DNA of 64,000 bases. Source: Saccharothrix ecbatanensis. Its GTDB lineage: Bacteria; Actinomycetota; Actinomycetes; Mycobacteriales; Pseudonocardiaceae. Of this stretch, positions 12,901 through 25,818 are shown piece by piece. Position 1 is the first letter of the stretch, and each line of letters starts with the position of its first letter. Made by a program: the position numbers and the translations under genes. The notes below the pieces were generated by a model, which ran no database searches, had not been told where the DNA came from, and saw only the letters and a list, made by a program, of their open reading frames with translations. Where the stretch lies: positions 1,302,001-1,366,000 of the forward strand of contig NZ_JACHMO010000001.1 in NCBI RefSeq assembly GCF_014205015.1, in the 5' to 3' direction.

Positions 12901-15900
12901 GGTGGGGTGAGACCTCGACGAAGCAACCCGTGCCGTTGTCGATCAGCGCGCGGATGGCGGGCTCGAAGTCCACCCGTCCACGCAGGTTGCGGTACCAGTA
13001 GCCGGCGTCCATCGTCGCCGTGTCGATGAATCCGCCGACCGCCGTGGAGTACAGCGGGATCGTCCCGGTCATGGGAGTCACCGGCGCGAGGACACGGAGG
13101 AGTTCGTCTTCCAGCGCCTCGACGTAGTGGGAGTGGGAGGCGTAGTCGACGGCGATGCGTCGTGCGCGGATGTCGTCTTGCTGGCAGGCCGCGAGGATGC
13201 TGTCGAGCGTGGTCGGTTCGCCGGCGATGACGACGGTGGCGGGTCCGTTGACCGCGGCGATGGACACTCGGCCCGTGTGGGGTGCGATGAGTGCTTCGAC
13301 GCGTTCGACGGGCAGGGAGATGGACATCATGCCGCCGTGTCCGGCGAGGTGGTCGCGGACGACTTGGCTGCGCAGGGCGACGATTCTGGCGGCGTCCGTC
13401 AGTGACAGCGCACCGGCGACGTAGGCCGCAGCGATCTCACCCTGCGAGTGGCCGACGACGGCCGACGGCTCGATGCCGTAGGAACGCCACAGTGCGGCCA
13501 GACCCACCATGACGGCGAACAGCGCGGGCTGGACGACGTCGACACGTTCCAAGGACGGCGCGTCGGGGGCTGCCCGCAGCACGTCGTCCAGGTTCCAGTC
13601 CACGAACGGCGCCAAGGCTTCGCCGCACGCGGCGATCTCGGCGGCGAACACGGGGGAGGAGTCCAACAACTCCACCGCCATGCCGACCCACTGCGCTCCC
13701 TGACCCGGGAACACGAACACCGACTTCACGCCAGATCCGAGGGCCTGACCCTCCACCACGTTCATGGCAGGGGTTCCAGCGGCCAACGCCGTCAAACCGG
13801 CGAGCAGTTCGTCGCGGTCGGCGGCCACCACAGCCGCACGGCGCTCCAACGACGCACGCGAAGTGACCGAGGAGAACGCGATGTCCGCGACCGACGCCTC
13901 CGGATCGGCGGCGACCAGATCCCGCAGGCGCTCAGCCTGGGCTCGCAACGCTGCCTCGCCACGTGCTGACAACACAACCGGCACTGCACCGATGGGCCCG
14001 GGCTGTTCGGTCGCCGTGGGCTCCTCGGCCGGAGCTTCTTCCAGGATGATGTGGGCGTTGGTGCCGCTGACGCCGAAGGACGAGACGGCGGCGCGGCGCG
14101 GACGGCCGTTCGCCGACCACTCCCGTGCCTGCGTCAGCAGCTCGATACCGCCCGACTCCCAATCCACGTGCGACGACGGCGCGTCCACGTGCAAGGTGGC
14201 GGGCATGACACCGTGCTGCATCGCCATCGTCATCTTGATCACGCCGGCGACACCGGCGGCGGCCGACGTATGGCCGATGTTGGACTTGATCGAGCCCAAC
14301 CACAGCGGACCGTTCGGCCGGTCCTGGCCGTAGGTCGCCAGCAGCGCCTGCGCCTCGATCGGGTCGCCCAGCGTGGTTCCGGTGCCGTGGCCTTCGACCG
14401 CGTCGACATCGGACGGGTTCAACCCGGCGTTGGCCAGTGCCTGCCGGATGACCCGCTCCTGCGAGGGACCGTTCGGCGCGGTGATGCCGTTGCTGGCGCC
14501 GTCCTGGTTGATGGCACTGCCGCGCAGCACGGCCAAGACCTTGTGGCCGTTGCGCTTGGCATCGGACAGCCGCTCCACCACCAGCACACCGACACCGTCG
14601 GCGAACCCGGTGCCGTCGGCCCCGGCGGCGTACGCCCGGCACCGCCCGTCCGGGGACAGGCCCCGCTGCCGGCTGAACTCGGTGAGCAGGAACGGGCCGG
14701 ACATGATCGTCACGCCGCCGATGACCGCCATCTCGCACTCGCCGGCCTTGAGGGCCTGGGATGCGAAGTGCAGGGCGACAGCGGACGACGAACAGGCCGT
14801 GTCCACCGAGACCGCCGGACCCTCCAAGCCGAGGATGTAGGCGATCCGGCCGGACACGACACTGGTGCTGGAGCCGGTGAGCCGGAAGCCCTCGACCTGG
14901 GACGGGGCTCCGGCCGGCGTGACGCCGTAGTCGGAGGAGCTGACGCCGCAGAACACACCGATGTTGCGGCCCTTGAGCGACGTCGGGTCGATCCCGGCGT
15001 ACTCGAACGCCTCCCACGACGCCTCAAGCAGCAGGCGCTGCTGCGGGTCCATGGCGGTCGCTTCGCGCGGGCTGATCCCGAAGAAGGCCGCGTCGAACTC
15101 GCCGGCGCGATCGATGAAACCGCCGCCACGGGTGTAGACCGTGCCCGGCTGGTCGGGGTCCGGGTCGTACAGGCGCTCCAGGTCCCAGCCGCGATCGGTC
15201 GGGAACGGGCCGATGCCGTCCTTCCCGGAGGCCACCAGCTCCCACAGGTCCTCGGGTGAGGTCACGCTGCCGGGGTAGCGGCAGCTCATGCCCACGATCG
15301 CCAAGGGCTCGCCCACGTCGACCTGCCGCGTTCGCGTGACACCCCGACCGCCGCTCGCGGTCGCCGAACCCACCGTCACCTGCGACATCAGGAAACGCGC
15401 CACGGCCACGGGGGAGGGGTGGTCGAAGACGAGTGTGGCGGGGAGGCGGACGCCGGTGGACTGGGTGAGCCGGTTGCGCAGTTCAACGGCGCTCAGGGAG
15501 TCGAAGCCGAGTTCCTTGAAAGCGCGTTCGGGGTCGACGGCGTTGGCCGAGGCGTGGCCGAGAACGTCGGCCACCTGGGCTTGGACCAGTTCGAGCACGA
15601 CCCGTGCACGATCGGTTTCCGGCACGCCCGCCAACTGCCGGGCGAGGGAACCTCCGGCTTCCGCGCGCCGAGCGGCAGGCGCGAGTCCGCGCAGCAGGGC
15701 CGGAAGCATCCCGACCCTGGCCTGGGCGCGCAGGGTGGCGTTGTCGAGGCGGACGAGGGCCATGACGGCGGCGTCGACGTCGAGGGACTGGTCGAAGAGT
15801 TCGAGACCGGTCTCGGAGGTGAGGGCGCCCATGCCCATCCGCTCAAGGCGGGTCAATTCGGCCTCGCTGAGTTCTCCTGCCATGCCGGTGGCTTGTGACC

Positions 15901-18900
15901 ACAGGCCCCACGCGAGTGAGGTGGCGGGCAGGCCGGCTGCGCGGCGTACGTCGGCCAGAGCGTCGAGGGATGCGTTGGCGGCGGCGTAGTTGCCTTGGCC
16001 AGGGCTGCCGATCAGCGACGCCATCGAGGAGAACATCACGAACGCCGACAGGTCGGTGCCGATGGTCAGTTCGTGCAGGTGCCATGCGGCGTCGAGCTTG
16101 GGTCGCATGACGTGTTCGATGCGGTCGGGGGTGAGCGATTCGATGATGCCGTCGTCGAGCACACCGGCCGTGTGCACGATCGCGGTCAGCGGGTACTCGA
16201 TGGTGGACAAGACGCTGGCCAGCTGTGTCCGGTCGGACACATCGCAGGCGGCGACCCGGGCGGTGCAGCCGAGTTCTTGCAGTTCGGCGACGAGTTCGGC
16301 AGCGCCGTCGGCCTCAAGGCCGCGTCGGCTCAGCAGCAGCAGGTGTCGCGCATCGTGGGTGGTGGCGAGGTGGCGGGCGAACACCGCGCCCAGTCCGCCC
16401 GTGCCGCCGGTGATGACGACCGTGCCGTCGGGGTTGAGGGTGTGTGGCTGGGTGGTTGGTGTGGTGGTGGCGGGGGCGAGTCTGGGTGCGAGCAGGGTGC
16501 CGGCTCGGACTGCGAGTTGGGGTTCGTCGGTGTCGAGCACGGTGCCCCAGTCGGGCTCGTCGCCGTCGAGGTCGACGAGCAGGAAACGTCCGGGGTGTTC
16601 GGATTGCGCGCTGCGCAGTAGTCCCCACGCGGCGGCTTGGGCGATGTCGGGGGTCTCGTCGCCGATGGCGACGGCACCTCGGGTCGTCACGACCAGCCTT
16701 GCTCCGCCGAGCCATTCGCTGGCCAGCCAGCTCTGTGCCAGGGCCAGTGCCTCACCGGCGGTGGTCCTGGCGGCTTCGGCGACGTCACCTTGCGGAGTGT
16801 CGATCGCGGCCAGCACCAACTCGGGCATCGGAGCACCCTCGGCGACAGCCTGTTCCAACGCCGCCAGATCCGCGAAACGGTCACCCGCTCCGCCGACAGC
16901 ACCAACAGCGGCCAGACTCACAGACTTAGCCGCACCCCACGGGACCGAAGTCCAGTCCACTTGGTACACCGACTGCCGGCTACCACGACGCATCCGCTCC
17001 AACTGTGCCGAGTCGACCGGGCGCATGTCCAGCCGGCCCAGGCTCAACACCAGCTCACCCAGTTCGCTGACGATGTCGACCCGCAGGGCCGAATCACCGA
17101 CAGGCGCGATCCGCGCGCGCACCCTGGAAAGCCCCGACCTGCCCGCACGCACCTTCGACCACGAGAACGGCAGGACCGTCGAACCGCCGGATCCCTTCTC
17201 CATGAACGCCCCGTGCATCGACGCGTCGAACAGCGCCGGATGGAGGCCGAAGCCCTCGCCACCCGAATCACCGGGGAGGGACACTTCGGCGAAAATCTCG
17301 TCACCGGCGAGCCACGCCGTGCGCACGCCCTGGAACATCGGCCCGTAGTCGAAACCGAGTTCCGCCATCCCGGAGTACAGCGCGTCCGCCGTCATCTCCA
17401 CACCATCTGCCGGCGGCCACTGCGCCGGAACCCACGACTCGACCGGCGTGGCATCCTCGACGGCCAACCAACCCCGCGCGTGACAAGTCAGGTCACCCTG
17501 CCCGGCATCCACCTCAGGCCGACCGAAGATCGCCACCTCACGGCGGCCGTCCTCACCGGCTCGGCCCAAGGTGATCTGCAATTGCACCACCGACTTCTCC
17601 TCCAACAGCAGAGGAGACTCCATCACCAGCTCGTCCAGCACCGGGCAACCCGCACGGCTACCGGCCGCCAGTGCCAACTCGACCCACGCCGTTCCCGGCA
17701 CGATGGTCGCGCCCAGGACTACGTGGTCGGCGACCCAGGGTTGGGTTTCGGTGGAGACGCGGCCGGTGAAGAGCCATTCGTCGCTGTCACCGATGAGCGC
17801 GAGTCCGGCGAGGACGGGGTGGTCGACGGCGGCCAAGCCGGCGGCCGAGATGTCACCAACGCCCGTCTTGCGGGTCAACCAGTAGTTCTCCCGTTGGAAG
17901 GCGTAGGTCGGCAGGTCGACGCGTTGGGCGCCGGTGCCGGTGTAGTAGGCGTTCCAGTCCACGTCGATGCCCGCGGCGTGGGCGCGGCCGATGAACAGGG
18001 CGAAGGTGGCGGTTTCGCTGTGCTTGGCCCGCATGGCGGGCACCACGGCGACGTTTCCGGCGGTGTCGTCGTTCTCGATGTTGTCGAGGACCTGTCCCGC
18101 CATGGCGGTGAGGGTGGTGTCGGGTCCGAGTTCGAGGTAGCGGCGGACGCCGAGGTCGTGCAGGGTGCGGATACCGTCGGCGAACCGGACGGCGTGGCGG
18201 ACGTGTCGCACCCAGTAGTCCGCGTCGAACGCCGTGACGACCTGTCCGGTGAGGTTGGACATGACCGGGGTCGACGGAGCCTCATAGGTCAGGCTCTCCG
18301 CGACGGCACGGAATTCGGCGAGCATGGGTTCCATGCGCGGGGAGTGGAACGCGTGGCTCACGCGCAGGCGCGTGGTCTTGTGGCCTTCCCACGCGGGCAG
18401 CCACGCATCCATCGCATCCGCGTCGCCGGAGACGACGACCGCTCGCGGCCCGTTGACCGCCGCGATCTCCAACCGGCCCTCGTAACCGATGAGGGACGCG
18501 GCGACGTCGGTCTCGTCGGCCTGAACGGCGACCATCGCACCACCAGCAGGCAACGCGCCCATGAGTCGACCACGGGCGGCGACCAGCGCGCACGCGTCGG
18601 CGAGGGACAGCACGCCGGAGACATGGGCGGCGGCGAGTTCACCGACGGAGTGCCCGATGAGGTAGTCGGCGCGGACACCGAACGACTCGACCAGCCGGTA
18701 GAGGGCGACCTCGACCGCGAACAACGCGGCCTGGGTGTACTCGGTTTGGTTCAGCGATCCGTCCTCTGTGGACAGAAGTTCGCGCACCGGACGGCCGACC
18801 AGCGGGTCCAGTACGACGCACACCTCGTCGAGGGCGGCGGCGAACACCGGGAAGGTCTCGGCCAGCTCCAGGCCCATGCCCGGACGCTGCGAACCCTGAC

Positions 18901-21900
18901 CGGTGAACAGGAACGCCGTCCGGCCACCGACAGCCGGTTCCCCGCCGGTCACCTTGGCAAGTGCCGCCAGCAGTTCCTCACGGTCAGCGGCCACCACGAC
19001 CGCGCGCCGCTCCAACAGTGCCCGGGTGGTGACGGAGGAGAAGCCGATGTCCGCGACCGACGCCTCCGGGTCGGCGGCGACCAGGTTCCGCAGCCGCTCG
19101 ACCTGCGCCAACAGTGCAGCCTCGTTACGACCCGACACCACGACCGGAAGGGTGCCCGCAGGACGCAGCACGACCTCGACCGGCTGTTCGGTCGCCGTGG
19201 GCTCCTCGGCCGGAGCTTCTTCCAGGATGATGTGGGCGTTGGTGCCACTCACGCCGAAGGACGACACGGCGGCGCGGCGAGGACGGCCGTTCGCCGACCA
19301 CTCCCGTACCCGGGTCAGCAGTTCGACCTGACCCGACTCCCAGTCCACGTGCGGTGACGGGGAGTCGACGTGCAGGGTCGGCGGCAGCGTCCCGTTGCGC
19401 ATCGCCATGACCATTTTGATCACACCCGCCACGCCGGCGGCGGCCGACGTGTGGCCGATGTTCGACTTGATCGACCCCAGCAGCAGCGGCCCGTTCTGCC
19501 GATCCTGGCCGTAGGTCGCCAACAGCGCCTGGGCTTCGATGGGGTCGCCGAGCACCGTGCCGGTGCCGTGGCCTTCGACAGCGTCCACATCGGACGGCGC
19601 CAGTCCGGCGTTGGCCAAGGCCTGCCGGATGACCCGTTCCTGCGACGGGCCGTTCGGCGCGGTCAGGCCGTTGCTCGCGCCGTCCTGGTTGATCGCGCTG
19701 CCCCGCACCACGGCCAGCACCTTGTGGCCGTTGCGCCGGGCATCGGACAGCCGTTCCACCACGAGCACGCCGACACCGTCGGAGAAACCGGTGCCGTCAG
19801 CCGAAGCCGAATACGCCTTGCAACGCCCATCAGGAGACAGACCGCGCTGGCGGCTGAAGCCGATGAACAGGTCTGGCGTGGCCATCAGCGAGATGCCGCT
19901 GACCAGGGCCATTTCGCACTCGCCTGCCCGTAGGGCCTGGGATGCGAAGTGCAGGGCGACAGCGGAGGAGGAACAGGCGGTGTCCACGGAGACCGCCGGG
20001 CCCTCCAATCCGAGCGTGTAGGCGATCCGGCCGGACACCACGCTGGTCGTGGTCCCGGTCAGGTGGTAGCCCTCCAGTTCGGGCACCATCGTTCCGTGGT
20101 ACCCCGAGGCGACGGTGCCGCAGAAGACGCCGGTGTTGCTGCCCTTCAACGAGGTCGGGTCGATGCCCGCGTCCTCCAGCGCCTCCCACGACGCCTCCAG
20201 CAGCAGGCGCTGCTGCGGGTCCATGGCCAGCGCCTCGCGCGGGCTGATCCCGAAGAACTCGGCGTCGAACTCCCCGATGCGCTCGACGAAGCCACCCACA
20301 CGCGTGTACACCGTCCCGGCCTGATCGGGGTCCGGGTCGTACAGGTGCTCCAGGTCCCAGCCACGGTCGGTGGGGAAGGGGCCCATGGCGTCCTTCCCGG
20401 AGGCCACCAGCTCCCACAGCTCCTCAGGCGAGGACACGCTGCCGGGGAACCGGCAGCTCATACCCACGATCGCCAGGGGCTCACCCACGTCGATCCGGCG
20501 GGTCCGCGCCACGCGAGAACGACCGCCGGCAGAGGAGTCCACGGCGATCTGCGACACGAGGAAGCGCGCCACGGCGACAGGGGACGGGTGGTCGAACACC
20601 AGGGTCGACGGCAGGCGGACGCCGGTGGTCTGGGCGAGTCGGTTGCGGAGTTCGACGGCGCTGAGCGAGTCGAAGCCGATTTCCTGGAAGGCGCGTTCGG
20701 GGTCGATGGCGGCAGCCGAGGCGTGGCCGAGCACGATGGCCACCTGGGCCTGGACCAGTTCGAGCACGACCCGAGCGCGATCGGTTTCCGGCACGTCCGC
20801 CAACTGCCGGGCGAGGGAACCCCCGGCTTCCGCGCGCCGAGTGGTGGCAGGTACCAGTCCGCGCAACAGCGGCGGGATCATGCCGGTTCGGGCTTGGGCG
20901 CGCAGGGTGGTGTTGTCCAGGCGGACGAGGGCCATCACGGCGGCGTCGACGTCGAGGGACTGGTCGAAGAGTTCGAGACCGGTCTCGGCGGTGAGGGCGC
21001 CCATGCCCATCCGCTCGAGGCGGGTCAGTTCGTTCTGGTCCAGTCCGGCCGTCATGCCGGTGGTCTGGGACCAGAGGCCCCAGGCGAGTGCGGTGGCGGG
21101 TAGACCTGCGGCGCGGCGTAGGCCGGCGAGGGCGTCGAGGGATGCGTTGGCGGCGGCGTAGTTGCCCTGGCCGGGGCTGCCGATCAGCGACGCCATCGAG
21201 GAGAACATGACGAAGGCGGCCAGGTCGGTGCCAGTGGTGAGTTCGTGGAGGTGCCATGCGGCGTCGAGCTTGGGTCTCATGACCCGTTCGAGGTGATCCG
21301 GGGACAGCGATTCGATCATGCCGTCATCGACCACACCGGCGGTGTGCACGATCGCGGTCAGCGGCTGCTCGACGGTGGACAGGGCGTCGGCCAGTTGGGC
21401 GCGGTCGGAGACGTCGCAGGCGACGACCCGGGCCGTGCAGCCCAGTTCTTGCAGTTCGGCGACCAGTTCGGCAGCGCCGTCGGCTTCGAGGCCGCGTCGG
21501 CTCAGCAGCAACAGGTGCCGCACGCCGTGGGTGGTCACGAGGTGGCGGGCGAACAACGCGCCCAGGCCGCCTGTGCCGCCGGTGATGAGGACGGTTCCCG
21601 CTGGGTCGAGCGAGACGGTGGTCTCTCCGGCCGAGGCCCGGCTCAAACGCGGCGCGAACACACGACCAGCACGAACGGCGACCTGCGGCTCGTCCAGACC
21701 GAGCAGCCCGCCCCACTCCAACCCGTCAAGCGCGGGATCGTGATCGGGGCCGAGGTCGACGAGCTGGAAACGCCCCGGGTGCTCCGACTGCGCCGCGTGC
21801 ACCAAACCCCACACCGCGGCCTGCGCCACATCCGGTGACTCACCACCCACCGCGACCGCGCCGCGGGTCACCACCGCCAGCCTGGTCTCACCCAGCCACT

Positions 21901-24900
21901 CACTGGCCAACCGCTGTTGCGCCAGCGCCAGCGCCGTGCCGACGGCAGCCCTGGCAGATTCGGCGACATCGCCTTCCGGGGTGTCGATCGAGGCCAGCAC
22001 CAACCCGGGTACCGGAGCACCGTCGGCCACGGCCCGTTCGAGCGCCGCCAGGTCGGCGAAACGCGCACCCGCGGCGGGGAACCCACCCAGCACCGCGACA
22101 TGGATCGACGGGTCCACGCCGACCGAGACCGGAGACCAGTCCAGCCGGTACAGCGAATCCCGGGTGCCGTGGGCCTGCTTCAGCTGAGCCTGGTCGACCG
22201 GGCGGAACACGAGCTTGTCCATGCTGAGCACCGGCTGGTCGTGCTCGTCGACCACGTCGATGCGGAAGGTGGACTCGCCGGTGAGGATCAGCCGCGCACG
22301 GGCGCGCGAGACACCGGTCTGGTCGAGCTGGACTCCGTTCCACGAGAACGGCATGACGAGGCTGTCGTCCGGCTTGCCCAGGAGGGAGCTCTGCACCGCG
22401 GAGTCGAAGAGTCCCGGGTGGATGCCGAAGCCGTGTTCGCCCACGTTGTCCGGCAAAGCCAGCTCGACGTAGACGGCATCGCCGTCCCGCCATGCTTCGA
22501 TCACACCCTGGAACAGGGCGCCGTAGTCGTAGCCGATATCGGCCATGCGGGTGTAGAACGCCTCCGCGGAGACCGGCTCGGCGTTGTGCGGCGGCCATTC
22601 GACGTCCCACGCGGGCATGGCCTTCGCTTCGGACCCCAACCAGCCCCGCCCATGGCGAGTCACTTCGCGCTGGTCGTCCGAGCCCTCGTCCTCGGGACGG
22701 GAGCAGATGACGAATTCGCGGCGTCCGTGTTCGTCGGGGTGGCCGACGATGATCTGGATCTGGCGGGCGGCAGTGTCCTCCAGGGTCAACGGCGCTTCGA
22801 TGATGAGCTCGTCGAGCACCGGGCAGTCGATCTCACGTCCGGCGGCCAGGCTCATCTCGACCAGCGCGACGCCCGGCACGATGGTCGCGCCCATGACGAC
22901 GTGGTCGGCGACCCAGGGTTGGGTTTCGGTGGAGATGCGGCCGGTGAAGAGCCATTCGTCGCGGTCGCCGATGAGCGCGAGTCCGGCGAGGACGGGGTGG
23001 TCGACCGGGGCCAGTCCGGTCGCGGAGATGTCGCCGAAACCGGTGGTCGGGGCGAGCCAGTACCGTTCCCGTTGGAAGGCGTAGGTGGGCAGGTCGATCC
23101 GCTGGGCGCCGGTGCCGGTGTAGTAGGCGTTCCAGTTCACGTCGATGCCCGCGTTGTGGGCGCGGCCGATGAACAGGGCGAAGGTGGTGGATTCGCCGTG
23201 CTTGGCGCGCATCGCCGGTACGACGGCCACGTTTGCGGTGTCGTCGGTCTCGATCTGGTCGAGGACCTGGCCGGTCATGGCGGTGAGGGTGGCGTCGGGT
23301 CCGAGTTCGAGGTATCGGCGGACGCCGAGGTCGTGCAGGGTGCGGATGCCGTCGGCGAAGCGGACGGCATGGCGTACGTGCTGGACCCAGTAGTCGGCGT
23401 CGAACGCGGTGACGATCTGTCCGGTGAGGTTGGACATGACCGGAACCGCTGGGGCCGCGTAGGCCAAACGTTCTGCGGCAGCGCGGAACTCGGCGAGCAT
23501 GGGTTCCATGCGGGGCGAGTGGAACGCGTGGCTCACGCGCAGACGCGTGGTCTTGCGGCCTTCCCACGCGGGCAGCCACTCGTCGATGGCGTCGGCGTCA
23601 CCGGAGACGACGACGGCCCGTGGCCCGTTGACGGCGGCGATTTCCAAACGGCCTTCGAAACCGGTCAGCGACGCGGCGACCTCGGCTTCCTCGGCCTGGA
23701 CGGCGACCATCGCACCACCAGCAGGCAACGCGCCCATCAGCCGGCCACGTGCGGCGACCAGCGCGCACGCGTCGGCGAGGGACAGCACCCCGGAGACGTG
23801 GGCTGCGGCCAGCTCACCCACGGAGTGACCGATGAGGTAGTCGGCCTTCATTCCGAAGGAGTCGACCAGCCGGTAGAGGGCGACCTCGACCGCGAACAGC
23901 GCGGCCTGGGTGTACTCGGTCTGGTTCAGCGACCCGTCCTCGGTGGCCAGCAACTCCCGCACGGGACGACCCACCAACGGGTCCAGCACCGCGCACACCT
24001 CGTCCAGGGCGGCGGCGAACACCGGGAACACGCCGGCGAGTTCGAGGCCCATGCCCGGACGCTGCGAGCCCTGACCGGTGAACAGGAACGCGGTCTTGCC
24101 CAGGACGGCCCGGTCCTCGACCACGTCGGCCAAGGGCGTACCTGCCGCCAGTGCGGCCAACCCGGCGAGCAGTTCCTCGCGGTCGGCGGCGACCACCACT
24201 CCGCGCCGTTCCAACAGGGCGCGTGAAGTGGCCGAGGTGAAGGCGACATCGACAAGGGACAATCCGGAGTCGGCAACCACCAGATCCCGCAGCCGCACCG
24301 CCTGCGCACGCAACGCGGCTTCGCCACGGCCGGACACGACGACCGGCACGACACCCGCAGGACGCGGCGGCACGACCTCGACCGGCTGGTCGGTAGCCGT
24401 GGGCTCTTCGGAGGGGGCTTCTTCCAGGATGATGTGGGCGTTGGTGCCGCTGACGCCGAAGGACGACACGGCAGCGCGGCGAGGACGGCCGTTCGCCGGC
24501 CACTTGCGTGCCTGGGTGAGCAGTTCGACCTGGCCGGACTTCCAGTCCACGTGCGGTGACGGCGCGTCCACGTGCAGGGTGGCGGGCAGCGTCTCATGAC
24601 GCATGGCCATGACCATCTTGATCACACCGGCGACCCCGGAGGCCGTGGAGGTGTGGCCGATGTTCGACTTGATCGAGCCGAGCCACAGCGGCCCGTTCTC
24701 GCGCTCCTGGCCGTAGGTCGCCAGCAGTGCCTGGGCTTCGATGGGGTCGCCGAGCACCGTGCCGGTGCCGTGGCCTTCGACAGCGTCCACATCGGACGGT
24801 GCCAGTCCGGCGTTGGCCAACGCCTGCCGGATCACCCGCTCCTGGGACGGACCGTTGGGCGCGGTGAGGCCGTTGCTCGCGCCGTCCTGGTTCACGGCAG

Positions 24901-25804
24901 TGCCCCGCACCACGGCCAGCACCTTGTGCCCGTTGCGCCGGGCATCGGACAACCGCTCCAGCACGAGCACACCCAGGCCGTCGGAGAAGCCGGTGCCGTC
25001 AGCCGAAGCGGAGTACGCCTTGCAACGCCCATCGGGCGCCAGTCCACGCTGACGACTGAACTCGATGTGCAGCAAAGGCCCGGCCAGCACGGTGACGCCA
25101 CCGGCGAGCGCGAGCGAGCATTCACCCGACCGCAGCGCTTGCGCGGCGAGGTGCAGGGCAACGGCGGAGGCGGAGCAGGCGGTGTCCACGGACACGGCCG
25201 GACCTTCCAGCCCGAGGCTGTAGGCGACCCGACCCGACACCACGCTGGTGGTGGAACCGGTCAGGCGGAAGCCTTCGATCTGGGGCAGGGCTCCTGCGGG
25301 CATGGCGGCGTAGTCGGACGGCCCGACGCCGCAGAAGACACCGGTGTCGCTGCCGCGCAGGGACACCGGGTCGATGCCGGCGTGCTCCAACGCCTCCCAC
25401 GACGCCTCCAGCAGCAGGCGTTGTTGCGGGTCCATGGCGGTGGCCTCGCGCGGGCTGATCCCGAAGAAGGCCGCGTCGAACTCGGTGGCGCTGTCGATGA
25501 ATCCACCTTCTCTGGTGGACGCGGTGCCAAGGTGGTCGGGGTCGGCGTTGTAGAGCCGCTCCAGGTCCCAGCCGCGGTCGGTCGGGAACGGGCCGATGCC
25601 GTCCTTCCCGGAGGCCACCAGCTCCCACAGCTCTTCCGGAGAAGTCACCCCACCCGGGTAGCGGCAGCTCATACCCACGATGGCAAGGGGTTCCCCATCG
25701 CGGGACTCGAACTCCCGCAGGCGCGCGCGGGCCTGGTTGAGGTCACCCGCCATCTTCTTGAGATAGCGGACGAGCTTGTCCTGCTGATCGGTGTTCTCTG
25801 CCAT
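9911..25804 (-). CDS. Trimodular type I PKS, modules C1-C3 (each KS-AT-DH-KR-ACP)
   Basis: This PKS of 5297 residues has three modules, each with DH and KR but no ER, so each should install one trans-type double bond. C1: KS Cys 210, AT GHSVG/HAFH (malonyl, Ser about 661), DH His 968 and Asp 1134, KR VVDDG, ACP about 1713. C2: KS Cys about 1944, AT GHSVG/HAFH (malonyl, Ser about 2386), DH His 2694, KR VLDDG, ACP about 3430. C3: KS Cys 3671, AT GHSQG/YASH (methylmalonyl, Ser about 4120), DH His 4429, KR VLDDG, ACP about 5175. The docking coil is [18 protein letters not shown]; the C-terminal tail ends [16 protein letters not shown] 25804 has AAGGGG 7 nt upstream; a GTG at 25822 overlaps the stop of B and is the alternative. 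The KR side of C2 is almost a copy of the one in B2. Confidence 0.96.
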   Translation of the reverse strand: MAENTDQQDKLVRYLKKMAGDLNQARARLREFESRDGEPLAIVGMSCRYPGGVTSPEELWELVASGKDGIGPFPTDRGWDLERLYNADPDHLGTASTREGGFIDSATEFDAAFFGISPREATAMDPQQRLLLEASWEALEHAGIDPVSLRGSDTGVFCGVGPSDYAAMPAGALPQIEGFRLTGSTTSVVSGRVAYSLGLEGPAVSVDTACSASAVALHLAAQALRSGECSLALAGGVTVLAGPLLHIEFSRQRGLAPDGRCKAYSASADGTGFSDGLGVLVLERLSDARRNGHKVLAVVRGTAVNQDGASNGLTAPNGPSQERVIRQALANAGLAPSDVDAVEGHGTGTVLGDPIEAQALLATYGQERENGPLWLGSIKSNIGHTSTASGVAGVIKMVMAMRHETLPATLHVDAPSPHVDWKSGQVELLTQARKWPANGRPRRAAVSSFGVSGTNAHIILEEAPSEEPTATDQPVEVVPPRPAGVVPVVVSGRGEAALRAQAVRLRDLVVADSGLSLVDVAFTSATSRALLERRGVVVAADREELLAGLAALAAGTPLADVVEDRAVLGKTAFLFTGQGSQRPGMGLELAGVFPVFAAALDEVCAVLDPLVGRPVRELLATEDGSLNQTEYTQAALFAVEVALYRLVDSFGMKADYLIGHSVGELAAAHVSGVLSLADACALVAARGRLMGALPAGGAMVAVQAEEAEVAASLTGFEGRLEIAAVNGPRAVVVSGDADAIDEWLPAWEGRKTTRLRVSHAFHSPRMEPMLAEFRAAAERLAYAAPAVPVMSNLTGQIVTAFDADYWVQHVRHAVRFADGIRTLHDLGVRRYLELGPDATLTAMTGQVLDQIETDDTANVAVVPAMRAKHGESTTFALFIGRAHNAGIDVNWNAYYTGTGAQRIDLPTYAFQRERYWLAPTTGFGDISATGLAPVDHPVLAGLALIGDRDEWLFTGRISTETQPWVADHVVMGATIVPGVALVEMSLAAGREIDCPVLDELIIEAPLTLEDTAARQIQIIVGHPDEHGRREFVICSRPEDEGSDDQREVTRHGRGWLGSEAKAMPAWDVEWPPHNAEPVSAEAFYTRMADIGYDYGALFQGVIEAWRDGDAVYVELALPDNVGEHGFGIHPGLFDSAVQSSLLGKPDDSLVMPFSWNGVQLDQTGVSRARARLILTGESTFRIDVVDEHDQPVLSMDKLVFRPVDQAQLKQAHGTRDSLYRLDWSPVSVGVDPSIHVAVLGGFPAAGARFADLAALERAVADGAPVPGLVLASIDTPEGDVAESARAAVGTALALAQQRLASEWLGETRLAVVTRGAVAVGGESPDVAQAAVWGLVHAAQSEHPGRFQLVDLGPDHDPALDGLEWGGLLGLDEPQVAVRAGRVFAPRLSRASAGETTVSLDPAGTVLITGGTGGLGALFARHLVTTHGVRHLLLLSRRGLEADGAAELVAELQELGCTARVVACDVSDRAQLADALSTVEQPLTAIVHTAGVVDDGMIESLSPDHLERVMRPKLDAAWHLHELTTGTDLAAFVMFSSMASLIGSPGQGNYAAANASLDALAGLRRAAGLPATALAWGLWSQTTGMTAGLDQNELTRLERMGMGALTAETGLELFDQSLDVDAAVMALVRLDNTTLRAQARTGMIPPLLRGLVPATTRRAEAGGSLARQLADVPETDRARVVLELVQAQVAIVLGHASAAAIDPERAFQEIGFDSLSAVELRNRLAQTTGVRLPSTLVFDHPSPVAVARFLVSQIAVDSSAGGRSRVARTRRIDVGEPLAIVGMSCRFPGSVSSPEELWELVASGKDAMGPFPTDRGWDLEHLYDPDPDQAGTVYTRVGGFVERIGEFDAEFFGISPREALAMDPQQRLLLEASWEALEDAGIDPTSLKGSNTGVFCGTVASGYHGTMVPELEGYHLTGTTTSVVSGRIAYTLGLEGPAVSVDTACSSSAVALHFASQALRAGECEMALVSGISLMATPDLFIGFSRQRGLSPDGRCKAYSASADGTGFSDGVGVLVVERLSDARRNGHKVLAVVRGSAINQDGASNGLTAPNGPSQERVIRQALANAGLAPSDVDAVEGHGTGTVLGDPIEAQALLATYGQDRQNGPLLLGSIKSNIGHTSAAAGVAGVIKMVMAMRNGTLPPTLHVDSPSPHVDWESGQVELLTRVREWSANGRPRRAAVSSFGVSGTNAHIILEEAPAEEPTATEQPVEVVLRPAGTLPVVVSGRNEAALLAQVERLRNLVAADPEASVADIGFSSVTTRALLERRAVVVAADREELLAALAKVTGGEPAVGGRTAFLFTGQGSQRPGMGLELAETFPVFAAALDEVCVVLDPLVGRPVRELLSTEDGSLNQTEYTQAALFAVEVALYRLVESFGVRADYLIGHSVGELAAAHVSGVLSLADACALVAARGRLMGALPAGGAMVAVQADETDVAASLIGYEGRLEIAAVNGPRAVVVSGDADAMDAWLPAWEGHKTTRLRVSHAFHSPRMEPMLAEFRAVAESLTYEAPSTPVMSNLTGQVVTAFDADYWVRHVRHAVRFADGIRTLHDLGVRRYLELGPDTTLTAMAGQVLDNIENDDTAGNVAVVPAMRAKHSETATFALFIGRAHAAGIDVDWNAYYTGTGAQRVDLPTYAFQRENYWLTRKTGVGDISAAGLAAVDHPVLAGLALIGDSDEWLFTGRVSTETQPWVADHVVLGATIVPGTAWVELALAAGSRAGCPVLDELVMESPLLLEEKSVVQLQITLGRAGEDGRREVAIFGRPEVDAGQGDLTCHARGWLAVEDATPVESWVPAQWPPADGVEMTADALYSGMAELGFDYGPMFQGVRTAWLAGDEIFAEVSLPGDSGGEGFGLHPALFDASMHGAFMEKGSGGSTVLPFSWSKVRAGRSGLSRVRARIAPVGDSALRVDIVSELGELVLSLGRLDMRPVDSAQLERMRRGSRQSVYQVDWTSVPWGAAKSVSLAAVGAVGGAGDRFADLAALEQAVAEGAPMPELVLAAIDTPQGDVAEAARTTAGEALALAQSWLASEWLGGARLVVTTRGAVAIGDETPDIAQAAAWGLLRSAQSEHPGRFLLVDLDGDEPDWGTVLDTDEPQLAVRAGTLLAPRLAPATTTPTTQPHTLNPDGTVVITGGTGGLGAVFARHLATTHDARHLLLLSRRGLEADGAAELVAELQELGCTARVAACDVSDRTQLASVLSTIEYPLTAIVHTAGVLDDGIIESLTPDRIEHVMRPKLDAAWHLHELTIGTDLSAFVMFSSMASLIGSPGQGNYAAANASLDALADVRRAAGLPATSLAWGLWSQATGMAGELSEAELTRLERMGMGALTSETGLELFDQSLDVDAAVMALVRLDNATLRAQARVGMLPALLRGLAPAARRAEAGGSLARQLAGVPETDRARVVLELVQAQVADVLGHASANAVDPERAFKELGFDSLSAVELRNRLTQSTGVRLPATLVFDHPSPVAVARFLMSQVTVGSATASGGRGVTRTRQVDVGEPLAIVGMSCRYPGSVTSPEDLWELVASGKDGIGPFPTDRGWDLERLYDPDPDQPGTVYTRGGGFIDRAGEFDAAFFGISPREATAMDPQQRLLLEASWEAFEYAGIDPTSLKGRNIGVFCGVSSSDYGVTPAGAPSQVEGFRLTGSSTSVVSGRIAYILGLEGPAVSVDTACSSSAVALHFASQALKAGECEMAVIGGVTIMSGPFLLTEFSRQRGLSPDGRCRAYAAGADGTGFADGVGVLVVERLSDAKRNGHKVLAVLRGSAINQDGASNGITAPNGPSQERVIRQALANAGLNPSDVDAVEGHGTGTTLGDPIEAQALLATYGQDRPNGPLWLGSIKSNIGHTSAAAGVAGVIKMTMAMQHGVMPATLHVDAPSSHVDWESGGIELLTQAREWSANGRPRRAAVSSFGVSGTNAHIILEEAPAEEPTATEQPGPIGAVPVVLSARGEAALRAQAERLRDLVAADPEASVADIAFSSVTSRASLERRAAVVAADRDELLAGLTALAAGTPAMNVVEGQALGSGVKSVFVFPGQGAQWVGMAVELLDSSPVFAAEIAACGEALAPFVDWNLDDVLRAAPDAPSLERVDVVQPALFAVMVGLAALWRSYGIEPSAVVGHSQGEIAAAYVAGALSLTDAARIVALRSQVVRDHLAGHGGMMSISLPVERVEALIAPHTGRVSIAAVNGPATVVIAGEPTTLDSILAACQQDDIRARRIAVDYASHSHYVEALEDELLRVLAPVTPMTGTIPLYSTAVGGFIDTATMDAGYWYRNLRGRVDFEPAIRALIDNGTGCFVEVSPHPVLTMAVEETAEAQGATGRVAVIGSLRRDEGNLDRFRLSLGHAHVAGVKIDWTACYADTGVKRVSLPTYAFQRENFWLMPSTHGDVAAAGLDRVQHPVLAAAVQVGDRDEWVFTGRFSTKSQPWVRDHMVLGMVIVPGTAWVELALAAGRLVGTPVVDELVMESPLLLEEGASVQLQITVGQAGEDGRRELVIYARPESRDDEQAGVVCHARGLLAGEDTAPASSWLPAQWPPSSDVEVTGDTLYSGMAELGFDYGPIFQGVRTAWLDGDVVYAEVALPDDTGGEEFGLHPALFDASLHGAFVEKGSGGSTILPFSWSKVRAGKSGLSRVRVRISPAGDSAMRIDVVSELGEPVLTLERLDMRPVDPAQLERMRRGSRKSVYQLDWSPVAVSAGKPVRVAVLGGLSAAGDRFTDLAALEQAVAEGTPVPEVVLAAIDTPQGDVAGAARTAAAQALELVQRRLAGDWLGEARLVVVTCRAVAVEAESPDVAQAAVWGLVRAAQVEHPDRFQLVDIDSGNDLAVDGLEWGGLLALDEPQVAVRTGRVLAPRLNRASAGETTATIDPEGTVVITGGTGGLGAVFARHLATTHGARHLLLLSRRGLEADGADELVAELEALGCTARVAACDVSDRAQLATALSAVERPLTAVVHAAGVLDDGLIETLSPEHIERVMRPKLDAAWHLHELTADANLSAFVMFSSMAALVGSSGQANYAAANASLDAVSGVRRAAGLPATSLAWGVWSNAAGMGARLDEAALARLERMGMGALTPETGLELFDQSLDVDAAVVALVRLDNAALRAQARAGMLPPLLRGLVRVPARVVDAAAGALVQRLAGVPEADRGAVVLELVQAQVAAVLGHASATAIDPERAFKDIGFDSLSAVELRNRLAQATGVRLPATLVFEHPTPAAVAGLLLSEIGGVEPAEPLIDREVAKLEDMLAGSSAEEQQRVAKRLRSLLSSLSESTQTTKKQSTRKQIEAVTSADEILQMLDAEFGEG

Positions 25805-25818
25805 TTCCCCGCCCCTTG

